Assembly (NCBI GenBank): GCA_028700095.1
Contig: JAQVTJ010000002.1
Location: 1-46,464, forward strand
DNA from: Methanobacterium sp.
GTDB lineage: Archaea; Methanobacteriota; Methanobacteria; Methanobacteriales; Methanobacteriaceae
Reading direction: 5' to 3'
Length of the DNA stretch: 46,464 nucleotides
Shown here piece after piece: positions 8,385 to 16,326 of the stretch (positions are counted from its first letter, which is position 1; each line of letters starts with the position of its first letter). The notes under the pieces were generated by a model. That model saw only the letters and a program-made list of their open reading frames with translations, ran no database searches and was not told the DNA's origin. Position numbers and translations under genes: made by a program.

Positions 8385-9423
8385 AGGAAACACAGCCATT
8401 ATAATAGGGGCTATGTATGCCCGATGTGATTGTTACTTCGGATATCCCATCACACCAGCCACAGAAATCCTCCATGAAGCATCTAAATATTTTCCAATGA
8501 CTGGAAGAAAATTTGTCCAAGCTGAATCAGAAGAAGCAGCAATAAATATGGTTTATGGTGCATCAGCAACAGGACATAGGGTTATGACAGCATCATCAGG
8601 ACCAGGTATAAGCCTTAAACAGGAAGGAATTTCATTTTTAGCAGGAGCAGAATTACCATGTGTTATTGTAGATATAATGTGGGCAGGGCCGGGTTTAGGT
8701 AATATTGGACCAGAACAGGCAGATTATACGCAGCTTGTTAAAGGTGGGGGACATGGTAATTACAGAAACATAGTTCTAGCACCAAATTCTGTTCAAGAAA
8801 TGTGTGATTTTACAATAAAAGCATTTGAACTTGCAGATAAATATAGGAATCCTGTAATTGTATTGGCAGATGGAGTATTAGGTCAAATGGTTGAACCTTT
8901 ACAATTCCCTGAAAATATTTCCAAACATTCTATTAACACATCATGGGCTGTTTGTGGGAATAAAGAAACAAAAAATAATTTAGTTGCATCAATATTCCTA
9001 GATTTTGACCAGCTTGAAGATTTTAACTTTCGTTTACAACATAAATATGAAACCATAAAAGAAAATGAAGTTGAATTTGAAGAATATTCAATGGAAGATG
9101 CTGAAATAATATTAGTAGCTTATGGTATAAGCAGCAGAATAGCTAGATCCGCTGTTGAAAAAACAAGAAAACATGGTATAAAAGTTGGATTATTCAGACC
9201 AAAAACATTATTTCCATTTCCTGAGAAGGCTCTAAAAAAGATAGCAGAAAAAAGGCAATGCACATTCATATCTGTTGAAATGAGCAATGGACAGATGATA
9301 GAAGATATAATATTAGCAATAGGTTGTAGTAGACCAGTAAAACTAATCAATAGAATGGGCGGAAATCTTGTGGATGTGGAAGATATAACCAAGAAAATAA
9401 TAGAAATTGCAGAAGGTAAATAA
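8365..9423 (+). CDS. vorB: 2-oxoacid:ferredoxin oxidoreductase, alpha subunit (VOR type)
   Basis: A 352-residue alpha subunit that binds the pyrimidine side of thiamine pyrophosphate and CoA. It opens with the family pattern GNTAIIIGAMYARCDCYFGY followed by PITPATEI, then AESEEAAINMVYGASATGHR with the conserved TPP-activating Glu, TASSGPGISL, and a C-terminal transketolase-like domain (LVAYGISSRIARSAVE, FRPKTLFPFP). The start overlaps the end of vorC, with GAGG a few bases upstream, so the two are translationally coupled. The stop is one base before the vorA ATG. Intact. The product is paired with VorA for synthesis or degradation of valine, leucine and isoleucine 2-oxoacids. Confidence 0.83.
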   Translation: MATQLIKGNTAIIIGAMYARCDCYFGYPITPATEILHEASKYFPMTGRKFVQAESEEAAINMVYGASATGHRVMTASSGPGISLKQEGISFLAGAELPCVIVDIMWAGPGLGNIGPEQADYTQLVKGGGHGNYRNIVLAPNSVQEMCDFTIKAFELADKYRNPVIVLADGVLGQMVEPLQFPENISKHSINTSWAVCGNKETKNNLVASIFLDFDQLEDFNFRLQHKYETIKENEVEFEEYSMEDAEIILVAYGISSRIARSAVEKTRKHGIKVGLFRPKTLFPFPEKALKKIAEKRQCTFISVEMSNGQMIEDIILAIGCSRPVKLINRMGGNLVDVEDITKKIIEIAEGK

Positions 9424-9424
9424 G

Positions 9425-10861
9425 ATGGAAGATCCGAGAATAAAAATTATAAAAAAACCAAAATCTATTCTCAATGAATTTCCACGTAAAGGTGGAAGTG
9501 CATCTACAGCAACACATTACTGTCCGGGATGTGGACATGGAATTTTTCATAAACTTATTGGAGAGGCAATTGATGAATTAAATATTCAAGATAGAATAGT
9601 AATGACCAGTCCTGTTGGATGTGCTGTTTTTGCCTATTATTATTTTGACTGTGGCCATGTACAAGTTGCACATGGAAGAGCACCTGCTGTTGGTACAGGA
9701 ATATCCAGAGCAGAGGATAATGCAATTGTAATATTATATCAAGGAGACGGAGATCTTGCATCAATAGGATTAAATGAAAAAATTCAAGCCGCTAACCGCG
9801 GAGAGAAAATGGCTGTTTTCTTTATAAATAACACAGTTTATGGTATGACAGGTGGACAAATGGCACCAACAACACTTGTGGGTGAAGTTACAGTAACCTG
9901 TCAAGAAGGAAGAGATCCTAGATTCACAGGATATCCACTACATATGAGTGAATTATTAAATAATCTTAAAGCACCTGTTTTTATTGAAAGAGCTTCACTT
10001 TCAGATCCTTCACATATAAGAAAAGCTAAAAGAGCAGTTAAAAAAGCCCTTAAAATCCAGAAAGAAGGTAAAGGATATGCATTTGTAGAACTTTTATCAC
10101 CATGCCCAACCAACCTCAGACAAGATGCAGAGGGTGCAGAAAAATTTTTAAATGAACAAATGGAAGTTGAATTTCCATTAACTAATTTCAGAGACAGATC
10201 CTCAGAAGCTGAACCTTTATATAGAGGTGCAAGTGACTTTTCAAAGGAATTATTAGATAATATATTTGAAGTAAATACTCAAAGTGAAATGGAACCACTA
10301 GATGATCCTGACTTTAAAACAAAAGTTATTAAAATAGCAGGATTTGGAGGGCAGGGTGTTTTAAGTATGGGTCTTATAATTGCCAGAGCAGCATGTAAAG
10401 CACGTAACCATGTTTCCTGGTATCCATCATATGGACCAGAACAAAGAGGAGGAACATCAAACTGTACAGTGGTAATATCTGGTGAAATAATAGGTTCTCC
10501 AGCAATTGATAATCCTGACATATTAGTAGCACTTAATAAAACTTCATTAGAAGAATTTATACCCCGAGTTAAAAATGGAGGTACCATTCTCTATGACTTG
10601 GAAATTGGAAATTTTAATTGTCAAAAAAATATCCGAACTATCGCAGTTCCTGCAACAAAAATAGCAAAGAAACATGGAGTTGTAAAAGCTGCAAATACAG
10701 TAATGTTAGGTGTTTTAATGGTAATTTCAAAAGAAATTTCCCAAAAATTTTTTATAGAAGCTATAAAACAGTCTTTTGCCAAAAAACCTAAATTAATTCC
10801 TATTAATTTAGATATATTAGAAGCAGGTTCAAAATGGGCTTATAAAAATTTGGAAATATAA
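9425..10861 (+). CDS. vorA: 2-oxoacid:ferredoxin oxidoreductase, fused beta-gamma subunit (VOR type)
   Basis: A 478-residue fusion. The N-terminal half is the TPP-binding beta subunit: CPGCGHGIFH, then the TPP/Mg signature GDGDLASIGLNE ending in FFINNTVYGMTGG. The C-terminal part (from about residue 300) is the gamma subunit: IAGFGGQGVLSMG, WYPSYGPEQRGGTSNC and LGVLMVIS. The start is taken at the ATG one base after the vorB stop because GAAGGT sits 6-7 bases before it; an in-frame TTG 18 bases upstream is less likely. The beta-gamma fusion is the reason for the VOR call. It is followed by two strong T-tracts, so the operon ends here. Confidence 0.85.
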   Translation: MEDPRIKIIKKPKSILNEFPRKGGSASTATHYCPGCGHGIFHKLIGEAIDELNIQDRIVMTSPVGCAVFAYYYFDCGHVQVAHGRAPAVGTGISRAEDNAIVILYQGDGDLASIGLNEKIQAANRGEKMAVFFINNTVYGMTGGQMAPTTLVGEVTVTCQEGRDPRFTGYPLHMSELLNNLKAPVFIERASLSDPSHIRKAKRAVKKALKIQKEGKGYAFVELLSPCPTNLRQDAEGAEKFLNEQMEVEFPLTNFRDRSSEAEPLYRGASDFSKELLDNIFEVNTQSEMEPLDDPDFKTKVIKIAGFGGQGVLSMGLIIARAACKARNHVSWYPSYGPEQRGGTSNCTVVISGEIIGSPAIDNPDILVALNKTSLEEFIPRVKNGGTILYDLEIGNFNCQKNIRTIAVPATKIAKKHGVVKAANTVMLGVLMVISKEISQKFFIEAIKQSFAKKPKLIPINLDILEAGSKWAYKNLEI

Positions 10862-10907
10862 ATAAAAAAAAAATTATGAAATATAATTATTTTTCAACTA
10901 AAAACCC

Positions 10908-10948
10908 TTTTTTTTATATACTCCTCTCTTTAATATAATTTTTTTTTA
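10908..10948 (+). terminator. Double poly-T termination region after vorCBA
   Basis: A T8 run (10908-10915) and a T10 run (10939-10948), within 90 bases of the vorA stop. These resemble archaeal U-tract terminators. Confidence 0.5.
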
Positions 10949-10996
10949 TATTATTATTTCCATAGTTCAAAGAGATTAAAAACTTTGGGTTAAGGT

Positions 10997-11041
10997 TAAA
11001 TATTATTTTAAAGCATTATTAATTTATAAATATTATTTTAA
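10997..11041 (+). repeat. 15-bp direct repeat with 30-bp period
   Basis: TAAATATTATTTTAA is found at 10997-11011 and again at 11027-11041, upstream of the broken oxidoreductase operon. Both copies are perfect and nearly palindromic in character. It could be a pair of operator sites on about the same helix face, or chance in AT-rich DNA. Confidence 0.6.
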
Positions 11042-11190
11042 GAACTATTTAAAAGCTTAAATTATATATATGCCATTTAATATTTCTTTAAATATTTTTT
11101 TAAAACAAAGTTTAAGTAATACAAATTATAAAATATATATTAAATACATTTTTTTTTAAATGGACAAACTTTTTTTAGGGAGGTTTATAA

Positions 11191-12921
11191 ATGTCAATAA
11201 AACTCACAGAAAACGATATTAGCATTGTTCTTTGTGGAGAAGCAGGTCAAGGTATTCAAACAGTTGAAGCAATACTTGTTAAGGCAATTAAAAATAGTGG
11301 ATATAATGTTTTTTCAAGTAAAGAATATATGTCACGTGTTAGAGGTGGTGAAAATTCCACTGAAATCAGAGTATCATCCAAGAGAATAATTTCCCATGTT
11401 GATAGAATTGATATATTACTATCATTAAGTAAAGGAGCAGTTCCCCATCTAAAAAATCGTATAAAACCTGAAACACTTATAATGGGTGATGAAAAAATAT
11501 TAGAAACTCTTTCTAAAGATTATAATCTGCTTAAAGTGCCTTTAATGGAAATAGTTAAAATAATGGGTGGACCAATTTTTTCTAATGTAATAGCTGCAGG
11601 TATAATAGCTTGTATATTAAAAATACCTAAATCAGTATTTGAAGATTGTATTGAAGAAATTTTTGCACTTAAAAGCCAAAATATTATTAATAAAGATAAA
11701 AATGCAGGTATTAAAGGCTATGAAATTGGTAAAAAAATATTTGATTCTGGTATAATTAAATTAAAAATTGAAAAAAATCCCCATATAGTAGAAGAATTAC
11801 TTATAGATGGTGTAGGGGCAGTTGGATTAGGATGTATAGCTGGTAATTGTAAATTTATGTCTTCCTATCCCATGACACCCTCCACATCTCTTCAAACATT
11901 TATAGCTGCTAATGCAGAGGAATTTGACATTATATTTGAACAGGCCGAAGATGAGATTGCTGCAATTAACATGGCATTAGGTGCATCTTATACTGGTGTA
12001 AGATCAATGGTTGCAACTTCTGGAAGTGGATTTGCACTTATGCAAGAAGCAATAGGTCTTGCAGGGATGGCTGAACTGCTATGGTAATATATTTAGGTCA
12101 AAGACCAGGACCTGCAGTGGGTTTACCAACAAGAACAGCACAAGAAGATTTGAATCTTGCTTTATATTCAGGTACAGGAGAATTTCCAAGAATAATATTT
12201 GCACCAGGTAACTTTGAAGATGGATTTTATCTATCAAAAGGCATTTAACCTAGCTGACCATTATCAAATACCAGTATTCATACTTACAGACCAATATTTT
12301 GTAGATATATTCTACAACCAACCAATATTCAATCTCAAAGATCTTGAAAATGAAAATCATATCATAAAAACCCCAGCAAATTATAAAAGATATAAAATAA
12401 CAGCTAATGGAATATCTCCAAGAGGAATTCCAGGATATGGTGAAGGATTGGTTGTTGTTGATTCTGATGAACATGATGAACAAAGACATCTCACAGAGGA
12501 TCTGGAACTTAGAACCCAAATGGTTGATAAAAGATTAAGAAAATTAAAGGAAATAGAAAAGGAAATAATACCACCAGATTTGTTAGGCGGTTCAAACTAT
12601 AAAATTTTAGTAATAGGATGGGGATCAACCTATGGTCCAATAAAAGAAGCTTTGGATAATCTTAAAAATAAAGATATTAGCTTTTTATATTTTAAACAAA
12701 TCCATCCCATTGATCCTTCAATAAAAAATATCCTTAATAATGCAGAAAAAACTATAATATTTGAAAATAATGCACAAGGACAATTTACAGATTTAATAAA
12801 GCTTAAAACAGGCTTTGAAATAGAAAAAAAGGTTTTAAAATATAATGGCATGCCATTTTCAGTGGAAGAAGTGGAAAGAAATCTAGAAAATTTTATAGGA
12901 GGATTAACACATGGATCCTAA
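11191..12921 (+). pseudogene. 2-oxoacid:ferredoxin oxidoreductase, fused gamma-alpha subunit, frameshifted twice
   Basis: An intact copy would be about 577 residues: a gamma domain (LCGEAGQGIQTVEAIL, SRVRGGENSTEIRVS) fused to an alpha domain (GCIAGNCKFMSSYPMTPST, EQAEDEIAAINMALGASYTG, TSGSGFALMQEAIGLAGMAE). A strong GGAGGT precedes the ATG. At 12079-12080 one base is missing: CTG-CT-ATG should encode LPM. The frame goes on as VIYLGQRPGPAVGLPTRTAQ to about 12240, where a second shift is needed to reach KAFNLADHYQIPVF. The last part includes YKRYKITANGISPRGIPG and ends overlapping the beta gene. This fused type is the KorA-like subunit of two-subunit enzymes. Two indels 160 bases apart suggest a real pseudogene, but homopolymer-type errors cannot be fully excluded without reads. 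Confidence 0.85.
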
Positions 12922-13771
12922 AATATTTGATATTAAAAATGCAGATGTTGCTTGGTGTCCAGGATGTGGGGATTTCACAATTCTCAAAACAATAAAAGAA
13001 ACACTTGCAGAATTAGAAATCAGCCCAGAAAAACTGGTTTTTGTATCAGGTATTGGCCAGGCAGGCAAATTACCTCATTATATTAAATCAAATGTTTTTA
13101 ATGGACTTCATGGACGATCATTACCAGTATCTGCAGTAATAAAAGCAGTAAATCCTGAAATTATTATAATTACTGTTAGTGGTGATGGTTGCAGCTATGG
13201 TGAAGGAGGAAATCATTTTATCCATAATATCAGACGCAATCCTGATATAACAAATATTGTTCATAATAATATGGTATATGGTTTAACAAAAGGACAAGCA
13301 TCACCCACCAGTCAAAAAGATTTTAATACTCCTTTACAAATTGAAGGAGTATCATCAGAACCATTCAATCCAATATCAACAGTAATTGCCCTAGATGCCT
13401 CATTTGTTGCCAGAGCATTTAGTGGAGATATAAAACAAACTAAAGAAATTCTTAAAAAAGCAATAAAGCATAGGGGCTATGCATTAATTGATATATTCCA
13501 ACCATGTGTCACATTTAACAAAGTTAATACATTTCAATGGTTTAAAAATAATACATATTATTTAGATGAATCCCATGATATCTTCAATAGAGAAGAAGCA
13601 TTCACAAGATCAATTGAAACAGAAAAATATCCATTAGGCATATTCTATATAAACCCAAATAAAAAAACCTTTGAAGACAATATAATTCCCTATAAAACAG
13701 ATAAAACACCTGTTAATCAGAGAGATTTTAATATTAATAAATTAGAGAAGTTAATTAACAGCAAAAGATGA
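12911..13771 (+). CDS. 2-oxoacid:ferredoxin oxidoreductase, beta subunit
   Basis: A 286-residue TPP-binding beta subunit. It has CPGCGDF at about residue 16 (Fe-S/TPP region), GQAGKLPHYI, then the TPP signature GDGCSYGEGGNHFIHN ending in VHNNMVYGLTKGQASPTS, and IDIFQPCVTFN. It overlaps the end of the gamma-alpha gene by 11 bases, with GGAGG 6-8 bases before the ATG, so it was translated as the second gene of a two-gene operon. The beta gene itself shows no lesion. Without the alpha partner it should be inactive unless another alpha subunit substitutes. Substrate unknown (2-oxoglutarate, pyruvate or other 2-oxoacids). Confidence 0.85.
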   Translation: MDPKIFDIKNADVAWCPGCGDFTILKTIKETLAELEISPEKLVFVSGIGQAGKLPHYIKSNVFNGLHGRSLPVSAVIKAVNPEIIIITVSGDGCSYGEGGNHFIHNIRRNPDITNIVHNNMVYGLTKGQASPTSQKDFNTPLQIEGVSSEPFNPISTVIALDASFVARAFSGDIKQTKEILKKAIKHRGYALIDIFQPCVTFNKVNTFQWFKNNTYYLDESHDIFNREEAFTRSIETEKYPLGIFYINPNKKTFEDNIIPYKTDKTPVNQRDFNINKLEKLINSKR

Positions 13772-13882
13772 ATAAAAAAATTTTATAGAAATTTTGTAAA
13801 ATAATCTATTTATAAAAATAATAATAAATCTTAACTACATAATAAAGTATAATTTATATATAAAAAAATTTAGTTTTAACAT

Positions 13883-14656
13883 ATGGATAAAATTAGGATA
13901 CGATCTTGGAATGTAAATGGTATTAGGGCAATTCATAAAAAAGGATTTGTACAATGGTTTATTAATGAAAAACCTCACATACTATGTCTTCAAGAAACAA
14001 AAGCAACTAAAAAACAGTTCCCTAATGATTTAAGGGTTGTTGATAATTACCATCTTTATTGTTCCCATGCAGAAAAAAAAGGATATAGTGGAACAGCTAC
14101 CTATTCCTCTATAAAACCTAAAAAAGTAGAATATGGATTTGGAATTAACAAATATGATCTTGAGGGAAGAACAATAATCACAGATTATGGGGATTTTATA
14201 TTATTCAATATATACTTTCCAAATGGTAATATGTCTCCTGAAAGATTACAATATAAGATGGAATTCTATGATGTATTCTTAGAATATGTAGATAAATTGA
14301 AAGAAAAGGGAAGGAATATAATTATCTGTGGAGATGTTAACACAGCACATAAAGAAATAGATATAGCCCGTCCCAAAGAAAACTCTAAAATTTCAGGATT
14401 CCTACCGCAGGAAAGAGCATGGATTGATAAACTTATAAGTCATGGATATATTGATACTTTCAGAGAATTTAACACAAAACCCGAACAATATACATGGTGG
14501 AGTTACCGTACAAGGGCAAGAGAGAGAAATGTGGGGTGGAGATTAGATTATTTCTTTATAAATAAGGAATTTATAGATAATATTGAATCATCATATATCC
14601 TATATGATGTAATGGGATCAGATCATTGTCCAATTGGCCTAGATATAAGGATATAA
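13883..14656 (+). CDS. xth: Exonuclease III family AP endonuclease / DNA uridine endonuclease
   Basis: Cuts DNA at abasic sites and has 3' exonuclease activity. The nearest characterised archaeal homologue, Mth212 of Methanothermobacter, also nicks directly 5' of deoxyuridine, replacing a uracil glycosylase pathway. Key motifs: SWNVNGIRAIHKKGF, LCLQETKA (metal Glu), NIYFPNGNMS, ICGDVNTAH (catalytic Asp and Asn), TWWSYRTRARERNVGWRLDY, and the terminal GSDHCPIGLDI with the Asp-His pair. Length 257 equals Mth212. The WWSYRTRARERNVGWRLDY stretch and the RPKENS loop follow Mth212 closely as I remember it, so uridine endonuclease activity is plausible but inferred. Single gene, with a poly-T tract after it. 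Confidence 0.93.
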   Translation: MDKIRIRSWNVNGIRAIHKKGFVQWFINEKPHILCLQETKATKKQFPNDLRVVDNYHLYCSHAEKKGYSGTATYSSIKPKKVEYGFGINKYDLEGRTIITDYGDFILFNIYFPNGNMSPERLQYKMEFYDVFLEYVDKLKEKGRNIIICGDVNTAHKEIDIARPKENSKISGFLPQERAWIDKLISHGYIDTFREFNTKPEQYTWWSYRTRARERNVGWRLDYFFINKEFIDNIESSYILYDVMGSDHCPIGLDIRI

Positions 14657-14732
14657 AAAAGGAAAAATCTAAAAGCTTAAAACTAAACCATTTTAAGGAA
14701 TATAAAATTTTAATAAATTATTTATATTAATA

Positions 14733-14742
14733 TTTTTTTTTT
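14733..14742 (+). terminator. Poly-T tract after exonuclease III gene
   Basis: Ten consecutive T residues 76 bases after the xth stop codon; a plausible U-tract terminator. Confidence 0.4.
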
Positions 14743-14890
14743 AGATTTAGATTTCTTAACTATTATTTCTAGATTTTTACATTATAATATTATATTATAT
14801 TGTTTAGAAAATTTTAATATTAAAAACTTAAAAAGTTTTAATAGAAAATATTACTATGATAAAACATTTAAATTCAAATTATGCGGCATT

Positions 14891-14898
14891 TTTATATA
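14891..14898 (+). promoter_or_regulatory. Candidate TATA box for gatD-gatE
   Basis: TTTATATA, a good match to the archaeal TATA element, about 70 bases before the gatD ATG. That would give a leader of roughly 45 bases carrying GAGGGATG-like Shine-Dalgarno sequence. Confidence 0.35.
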
Positions 14899-14966
14899 AA
14901 ATCATAATAAAATACTATTATAAAACATAAAAAAAGATTTAATCAATATTTTAGAGGGATGTTTAT

Positions 14967-16280
14967 ATGGGATATAAAGGATCTTCACAGAAATTTTTGG
15001 AATTATCAGGCGTATCCATAGGGGATATTATCAAAATTATAAAAAACAATGTTTCATACCAGGGAATTCTACTTGATAGAGCAGAAGATCCTGATGACAA
15101 ACACATTGTTTTAAAATTAGATAATGGTTACAATATAGGATTAAATGTTGAAGGTGCATTGTTAGAATTAATAAAAAAGGGTGAAAAACCTAAATTAAAA
15201 CTTTCAACCTTAGATATAGGAAAAGATATTGAAAAACCAGATATATCAATAATATCCACTGGAGGAACTGTTGCATCAGTTGTTGATTATAAAACAGGTG
15301 CTGTTCATCCTGCTTTTACAGCCGATGATTTAATTAAAGCAAATCCAGAATTACTTGTCCATGCTAATATAAATGGTGAAGCTATTCTCAATATTTTAAG
15401 TGAAAATATGAAACCTGAATATTGGGCTAAAACAGCAAGTTCTGTTGCTGATGAAATTAATGGAGGAGCAGATGGGGTTGTTGTAGCACATGGAACAGAT
15501 ACAATGCACTATACCTCTGCTGCATTAAATTTTATGTTAGACACACCAGTGCCTGTTGTTGTAACAGGTGCCCAGCGAAGTTCTGACAGACCTTCTTCAG
15601 ATGCATTTATGAACCTTTTAAGTTCAGTTGTAGCTGCAAAATCTGATATAGCAGAAGTAACACTTTGTATGCATGCAGAAGAAAATGATTCACATTGTTT
15701 ACTTCACCGTGGAACAAAGGTTAGAAAAATGCATACAACTCGCAGAGACACTTTTAGAAGTATAAATACTCTTCCAATTGCTAAAATTGAAAAAGGTAAA
15801 TTAAGCCTAGTTGATAAGAATTCATATTATAAAAAGAGAAATAATGAAAATGTAGAGTTAAATAATGATATTGAAAAGAAAGTTGCTTTAATTAAAAGTT
15901 ATCCTGGAATTGAGCCAGATACAATTGATTATCATATTGATAAAGGATATAAAGGAATTGTTATTGAAGGAACAGGATTAGGACATTGTCCTGAAACTTT
16001 ATTACCATCACTGGAAAGGGCTAAAGAATCTAAAATTCCAGTTATAATGACTTCACAATGCTTATATGGAATAGTTAATATGAATATTTATAGTACAGGT
16101 AGAAAAATAGTTTCTGCAGGTGTAATATCTGTTTTTAATATGCTTCCTGAAACAGCATATGTTAAATTGGTTTGGGCTTTAGGACAAACTGAAAATATTG
16201 AAGAAGTTAAAAAGATCATGCAAACCAATATCAGAGGAGAAATAGGGGAAAAATCATCAGAAAAATATTTTTTAAACTAA
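14967..16280 (+). CDS. gatD: Glutamyl-tRNA(Gln) amidotransferase subunit D
   Basis: Asparaginase-like glutaminase subunit of the archaeal GatDE enzyme. It frees ammonia from an amide donor for GatE, which converts Glu-tRNA(Gln) to Gln-tRNA(Gln). The N-terminal ~85 residues form the small beta-barrel domain specific to GatD. The type-I asparaginase domain begins at about residue 96 with SIISTGGTVAS (nucleophile Thr), followed by VVAHGTDTMHYTSAAL near 172 (the Thr-Asp pair) and a later MHAEEN...HRGTKVRKMHTTRRDTF region, written here in parts. Length 437 is normal. The ATG follows GAGGGATG. gatE begins 46 bases downstream, so the two form an operon. Methanogens lack GlnRS, which makes this an essential pathway. 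Confidence 0.96.
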   Translation: MGYKGSSQKFLELSGVSIGDIIKIIKNNVSYQGILLDRAEDPDDKHIVLKLDNGYNIGLNVEGALLELIKKGEKPKLKLSTLDIGKDIEKPDISIISTGGTVASVVDYKTGAVHPAFTADDLIKANPELLVHANINGEAILNILSENMKPEYWAKTASSVADEINGGADGVVVAHGTDTMHYTSAALNFMLDTPVPVVVTGAQRSSDRPSSDAFMNLLSSVVAAKSDIAEVTLCMHAEENDSHCLLHRGTKVRKMHTTRRDTFRSINTLPIAKIEKGKLSLVDKNSYYKKRNNENVELNNDIEKKVALIKSYPGIEPDTIDYHIDKGYKGIVIEGTGLGHCPETLLPSLERAKESKIPVIMTSQCLYGIVNMNIYSTGRKIVSAGVISVFNMLPETAYVKLVWALGQTENIEEVKKIMQTNIRGEIGEKSSEKYFLN

Positions 16281-16326
16281 TAAATTTTTTTTACAAATTT
16301 ATATTTTAGTTAAAGGGGATTTTTTA

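Larger units (their letters stand above)
10862..11190. other. Intergenic stretch between the two oxidoreductase operons
   Basis: Holds the T-tracts after vorA, a 15-bp direct repeat (TAAATATTATTTTAA at 10997-11011 and 11027-11041, 30-bp period) and TATA-like sequence near 11060. A strong GGAGGT lies just before the next gene. I see no gene here. Confidence 0.6.
14657..14966. other. Intergenic stretch before gatD
   Basis: AT-rich non-coding DNA with the T10 run after xth and a candidate TATA box before gatD. I see no gene or structured element. Confidence 0.6.
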
